NCBI GenBank assembly: GCA_012797715.1 | Contig: JAAZOO010000427.1 | Location: forward strand, 1 to 7,199 | Reading direction: 5' to 3' | DNA length: 7,199 nucleotides | Source: Geobacteraceae bacterium | Lineage (GTDB): Bacteria; Desulfobacterota; Desulfuromonadia; Geobacterales; Geobacteraceae | In this document: positions 1 through 6,111 of the stretch, piece by piece | Position numbering within the stretch: position 1 is the stretch's first letter | Layout of the letters: each line of letters starts with the position of its first letter | The notes under the pieces: model-generated | Seen by the model: the letters and a program-made list of their open reading frames with translations, nothing else | Database searches by the model: none | Told to the model about the DNA's origin: nothing | Made by a program: the position numbers and the translations under genes

Positions 1-101
1 TCCCCCTGGTAAACCCTGGCCATGAAGGTTCCCATGGGTTTGACCAGGATGAGGAAAACGCCGAAGAATGCTATCGTTTCCAGCAGTTCAAAAATGTCCA
101 A
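1..101 (-). CDS. kdpA: Potassium-transporting ATPase subunit A (KdpA), N-terminal part, cut by window edge
   Basis: This is the start of a minus-strand gene that leaves the window at position 1; 33 codons are visible. KdpA is the K+-selective membrane subunit of the high-affinity KdpFABC P-type ATPase. The visible peptide begins with a short acidic segment, then a hydrophobic first membrane helix (about residues 10-20), then the signature LVKPMGTFMARVYQG (residues 19-33), which matches the KP-L/M-G-x-x-M-A-R-V-x-x-G pattern at the end of the first helix of KdpA proteins. The start is a TTG at 99-101, chosen because a clear SD sequence (GGAGG, 109-113) lies 7 bases upstream and the frame gives the expected KdpA N-terminus. 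I see no kdpF-like small hydrophobic ORF directly in front. The divergent neighbour is kup, a second K+ uptake system. The identification rests on a short stretch but the motif is characteristic. Confidence 0.85.
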   Translation of the reverse strand, partial: MDIFELLETIAFFGVFLILVKPMGTFMARVYQG

Positions 102-108
102 CGCAAAA

Positions 109-113
109 CCTCC
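109..113 (-). promoter_or_regulatory. Ribosome binding site of kdpA
   Basis: GGAGG on the minus strand lies 7 bases before the TTG at 99-101. It decides the unusual TTG start, since no ATG in this frame lies at the expected distance. Confidence 0.75.
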
Positions 114-151
114 GTCTAAATTCTACCATCTGAACGAAGTATCGGAAGGAC

Positions 152-171
152 GGGGAAAATTCCCTTTCCCC
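152..171. repeat. Short inverted repeat upstream of kdpA
   Basis: GGGGAAA and TTTCCCC form a perfect 7-bp inverted repeat with a 6-base spacer, about 50 bases upstream of the kdpA start. No T-run follows on the minus strand, so it is not a typical terminator. It could be an operator or a leader hairpin. A weak -10-like TAGAAT follows on the minus strand (revcomp at about 123-128), but no good -35 partner is seen. Function unknown. Confidence 0.4.
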
Positions 172-219
172 CAGAGCGGTATCCTGCTCGGCAAACAGGT
201 GAAGGGTGGCGTTGCAGGC

Positions 220-453
220 CTATCCTTCACTCGGGTCCGGATTACTCTGGACATCGTCATTCCGCGATGCAGTCTTCGAAATGGAAACAATGGACCAGAC
301 GGCCTGAATGGGATCAAAGACGGGGATCGTTCCCTTTTCCCAGCCAGGAGGCGGGACGGTCGTAATGCCCTCCCCCTCGACGACCCACCGATCGATTTCG
401 TAGCCCTCTCCCTGGAAGATGCCTGTTTTCGGATGGAAATAGTAGATTTTAAT
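220..453 (-). CDS. Small phage tail-assembly-like protein, 77 aa, apparent ATT start
   Basis: I do not recognise a named gene. The peptide starts (M)KIYYFHPKTGIFQGEGYE and continues with an ITTVPPPGWEKG segment, then PVFDPIQAVWSIV. This order (IYYF-P-TG-x-x-x-GE, then TTVPPP, then VFD...W) resembles short proteins next to tail-fibre genes in phages and prophages. The last 20 residues or so are polar and look unconstrained. The frame holds no ATG, GTG or TTG between the upstream TGA (about 507) and the conserved part. A good SD sequence (AAGGAG, 460-465) sits exactly 6 bases before ATT 451-453, so ATT is the best-placed start. Either this is a true rare start or the gene is decaying after an ATG-to-ATT change. 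A competing GTG at 456-458 in another frame lies only 1 base from the SD and gives an Arg/Ser/Pro-rich shadow peptide. It lies 118 bases before kdpA and no other phage genes are in view. The phage link is inference. Confidence 0.6.
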   Translation of the reverse strand: MKIYYFHPKTGIFQGEGYEIDRWVVEGEGITTVPPPGWEKGTIPVFDPIQAVWSIVSISKTASRNDDVQSNPDPSEG

Positions 454-459
454 GACACG

Positions 460-465
460 CTCCTT
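460..465 (-). promoter_or_regulatory. Ribosome binding site of the small phage-like gene
   Basis: AAGGAG on the minus strand is 6 bases before ATT 451-453 and only 1 base before GTG 456-458. The spacing favours the ATT frame. Confidence 0.6.
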
Positions 466-489
466 GCAGTTCGTTCTCCCTTGAGGAGT

Positions 490-522
490 ACTATATCCCC
501 AAAGGTATCAAGGCGGTGTCAA
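490..522 (-). promoter_or_regulatory. Possible minus-strand promoter for the small gene and kdpA
   Basis: A perfect TTGACA (-35, at 517-522) faces kdpA. Candidate -10 hexamers GATATA (492-497, spacer 19) or TATAGT (490-495, spacer 21) are present, but the spacing is longer than ideal. Transcription would begin about 20 bases before the AAGGAG of the small gene. Weak call. Confidence 0.3.
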
Positions 523-582
523 GATGCGGGCGGAGGACATCAAGAAAACATCAAGAAGCCGGGGTGTGTGCCGAGAAAACTG

Positions 583-610
583 TTGACACGATAAGTATTC
601 GTCCTACAAT
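583..610 (+). promoter_or_regulatory. Sigma-70 promoter of the kup riboswitch leader
   Basis: TTGACA (583-588), 16-base spacer, TACAAT (605-610). This is a near-consensus housekeeping promoter. Transcription would start near 617, about 20 bases before the riboswitch aptamer, leaving a leader of about 245 bases before kup. A strong promoter with a termination-controlled leader fits riboswitch regulation. Confidence 0.8.
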
Positions 611-632
611 TTCGTGTAATCAGACAAACAGA

Positions 633-763
633 AACGTGCAGCCGAAATCCATGAAGAGACACATGGATGCGGGGGACCCGGTTTTTTCGGGGCGAAGTCC
701 TTTCAGGACAGGGCACTTCCAGGCCCGAGCCCGTCAGCTAACCTCGTAGGCTCTTGGAAGTGC
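633..763 (+). ncRNA. c-di-AMP riboswitch aptamer (ydaO/yuaA class)
   Basis: The leader carries the conserved blocks of the ydaO/yuaA family in order: GCCGAA (641-646), GGGGGACCC (671-679), GGGGCGAA (689-696), AGGGC (710-714) and CCCGTCAGCTAACCTCGTAGG (730-750 region). Helices visible: a short P1 (AGCC 640-643 with GGCT 749-752), a 7-bp hairpin (ATCCATG 647-653 with CATGGAT 662-668), CCCG 677-680 with CGGG 688-691, GTCCT 697-701 with AGGAC 705-709, and GGGC 711-714 with GCCC 723-726. The loop of the last hairpin (ACTTCCAG, 715-722) pairs with the 3' tail (TTGGAAGT, 754-761), which matches the long-range pseudoknot of solved ydaO structures. The family binds two c-di-AMP molecules and usually turns expression off, often of K+ transport genes. 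Placement before a terminator and kup fits exactly. Confidence 0.93.
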
Positions 764-779
764 AGAGGACGCGGCACAC

Positions 780-811
780 AAAGCCGCCGGTTCATTGCCG
801 GCGGCTTTTTT
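780..811 (+). terminator. Intrinsic terminator of the riboswitch expression platform
   Basis: A perfect 10-bp stem, AAGCCGCCGG (781-790) with CCGGCGGCTT (798-807), has a 7-base loop and a run of six T (806-811). It lies 17 bases after the riboswitch pseudoknot strand and 52 bases before the kup start, so it must be read through for kup expression. GCGGC at 771-775 can pair with GCCGC at 783-787 inside the 5' arm, and GGCT 749-752 (3' strand of P1) can pair with AGCC 782-785. Either could contribute to an antiterminator when c-di-AMP is absent (inference). Confidence 0.92.
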
Positions 812-812
812 C

Positions 813-830
813 GTGCGTGGACGCACCACG
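813..830 (+). repeat. Small overlapping inverted repeats after the terminator
   Basis: GTGCG (813-817) can pair with CGCAC (822-826), or alternatively CGTGG (816-820) with CCACG (826-830). No T-run follows. It sits in the last part of the kup leader, 22 bases before the SD. Probably a minor leader hairpin; no function assigned. Confidence 0.25.
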
Positions 831-863
831 GTTCGCAGTGCACCGGAATATGGAGGATGAGGC

Positions 864-2684
864 ATGAAGCACGAAAGTCAGGATTCCATTGTGAAAGGGG
901 TCATCAAGTCCTTCGGTCTGGTGTTCGGGGACATCGGAACAAGCCCCATCTATACGCTTACGGTCATCTTCGCGCTCACCGCGCCGACCGTCGACAACGT
1001 AATGGGCATCCTCTCCCTTATCTTCTGGACCATGACAATCCTGGTCTCCGCCGAATATGCATGGCTGGCCATGAGCCTCGGCCGCAAAGGGGAGGGGGGA
1101 ACCATCGTCCTCAAGGAAATCCTGTCCCGGCTCCTGAAGCCGGGACGGCAGATACTCTTCGTGACATTCCTCTCCTACCTGGGCGTCTCCCTCCTCCTGG
1201 GGGACGGGGTCATCACTCCCGCCATCAGCATCCTGTCAGCAGTGGAAGGGATGGTGCTCATCCCCGGCATGGAACGCCTGGGTCAGGAAGTTCTCATCCT
1301 GGCGGCATCCCTCATCGCCCTCTGCCTTTTCATTTTCCAGTTCAAGGGCACCGACAAGGTCGCCGGAGCCTTCGGTCCCATCATGCTGGTCTGGTTCCTT
1401 TCCCTCACGGTTTCCGGAATCGTCTCCATCGCCAATCACCCTGAACTGGTGAAGGCAGTCAGCCCCCAGTATGCGGTACGCTTTTTTCTGAACAACGGAT
1501 TCGCCTCATTCTTCGTGCTGTCCGAGGTCATCCTCTGCGCCACCGGAGGTGAGGCGCTGTATGCGGATATGGGGCACCTGGGGAGGAAACCGATTGTCAG
1601 GGCCTGGTGCGTGGCCTTCTGCGCCCTGATCATCAATTATTTCGGTCAAGGTGCGTATGTCCTCTCCCATGGAACGGGGAAGAACCTTCTGTTCGGCATG
1701 ATTCAGGGTGAAGCGCCCGCCCTGTACATCCCCTTTCTCGCGCTGACCATACTGGCAACCATTATTGCCTCCCAGGCCATGATCAGCGGCGTATTCTCCG
1801 TCATCTACCAGGGAATTACCACCCGCGTCATGCCGCTACTCAAGGTGAGCTACACGTCGAGCCACCTGAAGTCGCAGATATACATCGGATCGGTCAACTG
1901 GTCGCTCCTTGTGGCGGTCATCTTCATCATGCTCGTCTTCCGTAAGTCCGAAAACCTGGCCGCCGCATACGGTCTGGCGGTCACGGGAACCATGACCATA
2001 ACAGGCATCATGATGGTCATGATATTCAGCCACACCAAGAGAAAGTGGAAAGTCCCCTTCTCCGTTCTGGTCACGATTGCGGATGCCCTCTTTTTCACCG
2101 CATGCATGAACAAGATCCCGCACGGAGGCTACTGGTCGATCATTCTCGCTTCCCTCCCCTTCGCCACGATTCTCATCTGGACCTACGGGCAACGGGCACT
2201 CTACCGGGCGATTCGCCCCCTGGACCTGGAGACGTTCCTTGTGAGCTACAACCAGATCTATGCGACGGGCAGGAACATCCCCGGCACCGGCATCTTCTTC
2301 ACCAGGGAAATCCCCGTTGTCCCGCCCTACATCGTTCACTGCATCATCAGGAGCAATATCGTCTACGAGCGGAACGTCTTCATTTCCATCATCCGCACGG
2401 ACGAACCGTTCGGAATCCGGGCTAAACTCACGGAAGGAATTGCCCCGGGACTGGACGGTTTCGAAGTGCGCGCGGGATATATGGAAGTTCTGGACCTGGA
2501 AAAGCTGCTCAGGAAATACAACATCCGGGAGAAGGTCATCTTCTACGGCGTCGAGGATATTTCTTCGGGCAACCCCTTCTGGAAGATTTTCAGCACTATC
2601 AAGAGACAAACCCCCAATTTCGTGCAGTTCTACAATCTCCCGGCAAGCAAGCTGCAGGGGGTGGTTACGAAGGTGGAGATGTGA
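864..2684 (+). CDS. kup: KUP-family low-affinity potassium transporter
   Basis: This 606-residue integral membrane protein of the KUP/HAK/KT family takes up K+, by analogy with E. coli Kup probably with H+ symport. Length is close to the 622 residues of E. coli Kup, so it looks complete. Visible family motifs are FGDIGTSPIYTL (21-32), GDGVITPAISILSA (113-126), GGEALYADMGHLG (228-240) and NYFGQGAYVLSH (258-269). About twelve hydrophobic segments fill residues 15-445. A soluble C-terminal domain follows (about 450-606) with FFTREIPVVPPYIVHCI (478-494) and ERNVFISI, typical of bacterial Kup. The ATG at 864 has GGAGG (852-856) 7 bases upstream; an ATG at 857 is in another frame. The gene stands alone, with the next gene convergent. 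Control is through the c-di-AMP riboswitch and terminator in its leader. No key motif is missing. Confidence 0.96.
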   Translation: MKHESQDSIVKGVIKSFGLVFGDIGTSPIYTLTVIFALTAPTVDNVMGILSLIFWTMTILVSAEYAWLAMSLGRKGEGGTIVLKEILSRLLKPGRQILFVTFLSYLGVSLLLGDGVITPAISILSAVEGMVLIPGMERLGQEVLILAASLIALCLFIFQFKGTDKVAGAFGPIMLVWFLSLTVSGIVSIANHPELVKAVSPQYAVRFFLNNGFASFFVLSEVILCATGGEALYADMGHLGRKPIVRAWCVAFCALIINYFGQGAYVLSHGTGKNLLFGMIQGEAPALYIPFLALTILATIIASQAMISGVFSVIYQGITTRVMPLLKVSYTSSHLKSQIYIGSVNWSLLVAVIFIMLVFRKSENLAAAYGLAVTGTMTITGIMMVMIFSHTKRKWKVPFSVLVTIADALFFTACMNKIPHGGYWSIILASLPFATILIWTYGQRALYRAIRPLDLETFLVSYNQIYATGRNIPGTGIFFTREIPVVPPYIVHCIIRSNIVYERNVFISIIRTDEPFGIRAKLTEGIAPGLDGFEVRAGYMEVLDLEKLLRKYNIREKVIFYGVEDISSGNPFWKIFSTIKRQTPNFVQFYNLPASKLQGVVTKVEM

Positions 2685-2752
2685 GGCGGAGGGAAAAGAG
2701 GACCCATGAGCATCCTGCGCGAGGTTCATGGTGGTCAGTCATCACACGGATT

Positions 2753-3889
2753 TCATCCGTTCAGCACCCGATCCAGGTCGGCTATCAGGTCGTCCCGGTC
2801 CTCCAGCCCCACCGACAGCCGAACCAGGGTATCGCTGATACCCAGTGCCTCACGCTCCCGCGGCGACATGGCCCCGTGGGACATGCGGGCGGGATAGGAA
2901 ACGATGCTCTCCACCCCGCCCAGACTCACGGCGAAGACCGCAAGCCGTATGCCGTTCAGCAGCTTCCGTGTCGCGTCAACCGATGAGAGGCGAAAGGAGA
3001 GCACCGCGCCCGGACCCGACGCCTGGCTTTCATGGATGGCGAAACCGGGGTGGGAAGGCAACCCCGGGTAGAGCACCTCTACCACCTTTTCCTGCCTGGA
3101 AAGCCACTGGGCAACAGCAAGAGCGCTCTTCTGGCTCTCCTCCATGCGCACCCTGAGGGTCTTCAGCCCCCGCAGCACCAGCCAGGAATCCTGGGGACCC
3201 AGAATGGCGCCGAAGGCGTTCTGGAGGAAGCGTAGCCGGGATCCCAGTTCGCGGTCCTTGACCACGGCAAAACCGCAGATGACGTCGCTGTGGCCGTTGA
3301 GAAACTTGGTGCCGCTGTGGAGCACGATGTCGCAGCCGAGGTCCAGGGGGCGCTGCAGGTAGGGAGTCATGAAGGTATTGTCCACCAGAGTGATGAGGCC
3401 CCGCTCCCTGGCAAGGGCCGCGGCTCCGGCCAGGTCGGTGATCTTGAGGAGGGGGTTGGAGGGAGTCTCAAGGTAGAGACCCCGGGTGTTGGGCCGGATT
3501 GCCTCCCGAACGGTTTCGAGCCTGGAGGTGTCCACGAAAGTGGATTCGATGCCGAGCCGCGAAAAAAGCTCCGTCAGCACCCGATAGGCGCCGCTGTATA
3601 CGTCCCGGCACACCACCAGGTGGTCGCCTGCTGAAAAGAGGAGCAGTGCCGTGGAGATGGCGGCCATGCCCGAGGCAAACGCCACTCCCTGCGTCCCGTT
3701 CTCCAGTGACGCAATGGTCTCTTCCAGGGCCTCGCGGGTCGGATTGTCGGAGCGGGCGTAGTCGTACCTGCCGAAGCGGTCGACGGACTCCTGCCTGTAG
3801 GTCGATACCTGGTAGATGGGCACGCCCACGGCATGTGTCGCCGGATCGATCTCGTGGTGGGGATGGAGAATCCTGGTGCCGAATTTCAT
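2753..3889 (-). CDS. PLP-dependent trans-sulfuration enzyme (cystathionine gamma-synthase / beta-lyase family)
   Basis: This 378-residue protein belongs to the Cys/Met-metabolism PLP enzymes (fold type I), which work on cystathionine, O-acyl-homoserine, cysteine or methionine in the cytosol. Seen in sequence: YDYARSDNPT (42-51) with the Tyr and Arg that contact the PLP phosphate of the neighbouring subunit, FASGMAA (71-77), YLETPSNP (139-146), VDNTF (169-173) with the Asp that holds the PLP ring nitrogen, HSGTKFLNGH (191-200) with the PLP lysine at K195, SLGGVES (322-328), and VRLSVGLED (356-364) near the substrate carboxylate-binding Arg. Length is normal. Overall wording is close to Bacillus MetI/MetC/MccB-type enzymes, and sequence alone does not separate synthase from lyase, so no symbol is given. 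The ATG at 3889 has GGAG 7 bases upstream. It follows the slipin gene by 79 bases with no clear terminator, so it may be the last gene of that operon. Confidence 0.93.
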   Translation of the reverse strand: MKFGTRILHPHHEIDPATHAVGVPIYQVSTYRQESVDRFGRYDYARSDNPTREALEETIASLENGTQGVAFASGMAAISTALLLFSAGDHLVVCRDVYSGAYRVLTELFSRLGIESTFVDTSRLETVREAIRPNTRGLYLETPSNPLLKITDLAGAAALARERGLITLVDNTFMTPYLQRPLDLGCDIVLHSGTKFLNGHSDVICGFAVVKDRELGSRLRFLQNAFGAILGPQDSWLVLRGLKTLRVRMEESQKSALAVAQWLSRQEKVVEVLYPGLPSHPGFAIHESQASGPGAVLSFRLSSVDATRKLLNGIRLAVFAVSLGGVESIVSYPARMSHGAMSPREREALGISDTLVRLSVGLEDRDDLIADLDRVLNG

Positions 3890-3968
3890 TATGCCGCTCC
3901 CGAGCGCCGAACGCGCCGGGGCGCCCGGACCTGGAGGCCGATTCCGGCCCTTCCTGGAGTGAAAATCG

Positions 3969-4739
3969 CTACCCCTTCCTGTCCAGAAACATCTTCAGCA
4001 GGTCGATGGGAACCGGGAAGATGGTTGTCGAGTTTTTCTCGGCGGCGATCTCGGTCAATGTCTGCAGAAAACGGAGCTGCAGGGACATGGGTTCGCCGGC
4101 AAGCACATTTGCCGCTTGCGCCAGCTTCTCCGATGCCTGCAGCTCCCCTTCCGCGTGAATTACCTTGGCCCGCCTTTCCCGCTCCGCCTCGGCCTGCCTG
4201 GCGATGGCGCGCATCATCTCCTGGGGGAGATCGATATTCTTCACCTCCACAGTGGAAACCTTCACCCCCCAGGGGCCGGTATGGCGATCCAGTATCTCCT
4301 GAAGCTCCCGATTGATCTTCTCGCGGTTTGCCAGCAATTCATCCAGCTCCACTTGGCCGAGGACGCTGCGCAGGGTGGTCTGGGACAACTGGCTCGTGGC
4401 ATAGAGATAGTTCTCAACCTCCACGATTGCCTTTTGCGGCTCGATGACCCGGAAATAGATGACCGCCGATACCTTGATGGTTACGTTGTCATGGGTGATG
4501 ACATCCTGGGGGGGGACGTCGAATGCCACGGTACGGAGGGAAACGCGAACCAGCCGATCGATGCCGGGGATGATGAAAAAAAGGCCGGGTCCCCGCGTCC
4601 CTGCCAGGCGTCCCAGACGGAACAGGACACCCCTCTCGTATTCGGGAAGTATCCTGACAGCGCTGGCTGCAACCATCACCAGCACGATAATGATAAAAAG
4701 CACGGGAACATACGAAAAAAAATCGAAAACGGACAGCAT
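3969..4739 (-). CDS. Slipin / stomatin-like SPFH (Band 7) membrane protein
   Basis: This 256-residue protein is of the slipin type, a membrane-anchored scaffold that oligomerises and organises membrane microdomains. Residues 10-28 form one hydrophobic anchor. The Band 7 core follows: RILPEYERGVLFRLGR (29-44), GPGLFFIIPGID (50-61), RTVAFDVPPQDVITHDN (69-85), ATSQLSQTTLRSVLGQ (114-129), LDELLANRE (132-140) and VKNIDLPQEMMRAI (166-179). An Ala/Glu/Arg-rich coiled-coil segment covers about 180-208. The C-terminus has TTIFPVPIDLLKMF (238-251), the hydrophobic stretch that in archaeal stomatin is the target of the partner NfeD protease. The ATG overlaps the nfeD stop by one base (TAATG), and AGGAGG (4746-4751) lies inside the nfeD end, 6 bases before the start, so the two are translationally coupled. 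Length and motifs are intact. Confidence 0.94.
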   Translation of the reverse strand: MLSVFDFFSYVPVLFIIIVLVMVAASAVRILPEYERGVLFRLGRLAGTRGPGLFFIIPGIDRLVRVSLRTVAFDVPPQDVITHDNVTIKVSAVIYFRVIEPQKAIVEVENYLYATSQLSQTTLRSVLGQVELDELLANREKINRELQEILDRHTGPWGVKVSTVEVKNIDLPQEMMRAIARQAEAERERRAKVIHAEGELQASEKLAQAANVLAGEPMSLQLRFLQTLTEIAAEKNSTTIFPVPIDLLKMFLDRKG

Positions 4740-6058
4740 TAGCCACCTCCTCGCGCCTGATGCGTTGAGATTCTTGTTACTTTCAGCTTCATACCCTCCA
4801 TCTCCTGTACCGTAACCCCTTCGCCTTTGCGGATGACTTCATCACTCCAGGCATCCCAGTACTCGCCCCGCACGAAAACCTTGCCTTCCGGATCGATATC
4901 CGAATCAGCGGTTCCCCGTTCTCCCAGGAGCCCCTCTCTGCCGGAGGACGGCGCGCGCCTGTGCGCCAGGATCGCCTTCCGTATCACAAGGCAGGCAAAG
5001 CCCGTCACCAGAATAACCGTCGCCAGGATAACGCCCCAGGAGACCCTGAAGTAGGTATCCGGTGAGTCATAGAGCATGAGAGAACCCAGGACCATGGCCA
5101 GCACTCCTCCCACTGTCAGCATTCCGTGGGATACGATCGTGACCTCGGCGATGAACAGCACGAGGGCGAGGATAATGAGAAGAACACCCGCATAGTTCAC
5201 CGGCAGCGCCTGAAATGCGAAAAAGGCCAGGATCAGGGATATCCCCCCAATTACGCCGGGCAGGATCACCCCCGGATTCGACAACTCGAAAAAGAGCCCG
5301 AGAAAACCGAGCATCATGAGGATATAGGCAATCGTGGGATTGCCGATGGCGTCCAGAATCTTGTCCCTCGTGCCCATTTCATGGCGTTCAACGGCTGCCC
5401 CGGAAAGGCGAAGAACCTGGACGCCGGAATCCGTGCGAACGCTCCGCCCCTCCAGCTTTCTCAGCAGGTCGGAACGGTCCGTTGCAATGAAATCGACAAG
5501 TTTCGCCTCCACTGCCTTCTCGGCAGGCAGGGAAAGGCTGCTCCTCACCATCCTTTTCGCCACATCGCCGTTTCTTCCTTTTTTTTCGGCGATTCCCTCC
5601 ACGTAGGCTTCCATGTCATTGAGGCTCTTCTCCCCCATGACCGTGTCCTGCTCTCTTCCCAAGGCCACGGGATGGGCCGCGCCGATATTCGTGCCCGGAG
5701 CCATGACGCACACATGTGCCGCAATGGCGATAACGGCGCCAGCCGAGGCGGCCCTGGCCCCGGACGGAGTAACGTGGACGGCGACCGGCACCGGGCTGGC
5801 GAGGACCTCCTTTACGATGCGGCGCATGGAGCTGTCCAGGCCGCCGGGCGTATCCATTTCGACAAGAAAGAGACTGTCGCGCAGGCGGATCGACTCCCTG
5901 AGATTTCCGGTGACATATTCCGCCGTCACGGGGGTAACCGGGCCATCGACAGCCACAACCCGAATTCTGCCCTGGGCACCCATGGCCGGGACAGACAGCA
6001 GGACCATGAGCAAAAAAGCGACTCCGAATGTCTCCATGAAAATCCGGGACAGATTCAT
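4739..6058 (-). CDS. NfeD family membrane-bound serine protease (ClpP class), long form
   Basis: This 439-residue protein has the three-part layout of long NfeD. An N-terminal signal peptide (1-28, ending SVPAMGA) is followed by a ClpP-like protease domain (about 31-225), five membrane segments (about 243-359) and a C-terminal NfeD OB-fold domain (about 372-434). In the protease part I see MDTPGG (68-73) and PSGARAASAGAVIA (98-111) with the likely nucleophile S105. K144, in GEKSLNDMEAYVEGIAEKKGRN (split here at 142-163), is the likely base, by comparison with the Ser-Lys dyad of Pyrococcus PH1510. That protein cleaves the C-terminus of its slipin partner, and the next gene here encodes such a slipin. 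The ATG at 6058 has only a distant AGGTGG (6070-6075, 11 bases away); M8 is an alternative start but lacks an SD, and M1 gives the better signal peptide. It lies 53 bases after the HAD gene. Confidence 0.93.
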   Translation of the reverse strand: MNLSRIFMETFGVAFLLMVLLSVPAMGAQGRIRVVAVDGPVTPVTAEYVTGNLRESIRLRDSLFLVEMDTPGGLDSSMRRIVKEVLASPVPVAVHVTPSGARAASAGAVIAIAAHVCVMAPGTNIGAAHPVALGREQDTVMGEKSLNDMEAYVEGIAEKKGRNGDVAKRMVRSSLSLPAEKAVEAKLVDFIATDRSDLLRKLEGRSVRTDSGVQVLRLSGAAVERHEMGTRDKILDAIGNPTIAYILMMLGFLGLFFELSNPGVILPGVIGGISLILAFFAFQALPVNYAGVLLIILALVLFIAEVTIVSHGMLTVGGVLAMVLGSLMLYDSPDTYFRVSWGVILATVILVTGFACLVIRKAILAHRRAPSSGREGLLGERGTADSDIDPEGKVFVRGEYWDAWSDEVIRKGEGVTVQEMEGMKLKVTRISTHQARGGG

Positions 6059-6111
6059 TTTTCTTTATGCCACCTGCTTTCCGCACCTTTTCGTCAGCCC
6101 GGCACGCGGAT

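Noticed and set aside
123..458. Minus-strand 111-residue frame starting with GTG, overlapping the small phage-like gene
   Set aside because: Its GTG lies only 1 base from the SD, and the peptide is Arg/Ser/Pro-rich with no recognisable pattern. The overlapping ATT-start frame has correct spacing and a family-like sequence.
22..594. Plus-strand 190-residue frame opposite kdpA and the small gene
   Set aside because: It is the antisense of two better supported frames, has no recognisable motif, and its start lies inside kdpA antisense.
516..749. Plus-strand 77-residue frame through the promoter and riboswitch
   Set aside because: It covers the TTGACA/TACAAT promoter and the aptamer blocks; the structure of the riboswitch explains the sequence and the peptide is not family-like.
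1836..2729. Long minus-strand frame opposite kup
   Set aside because: Shadow of a high-GC gene: Asp/Arg/Gly-rich, no domain pattern, and fully explained by kup codons on the other strand.
2746..2760. Hairpin ACGGAT-N3-ATCCGT between the convergent kup and trans-sulfuration genes as a terminator
   Set aside because: The stem is 6 bp with a 3-base loop, overlaps the stop codon, and no T-run follows on either strand. No convincing terminator is visible in this 68-base gap.
3890..3968. GGCCG/CGGCC inverted repeat between slipin and the trans-sulfuration gene as a terminator
   Set aside because: Short GC stem without a T-run; more likely chance in GC-rich DNA, so the genes were left as one possible operon.
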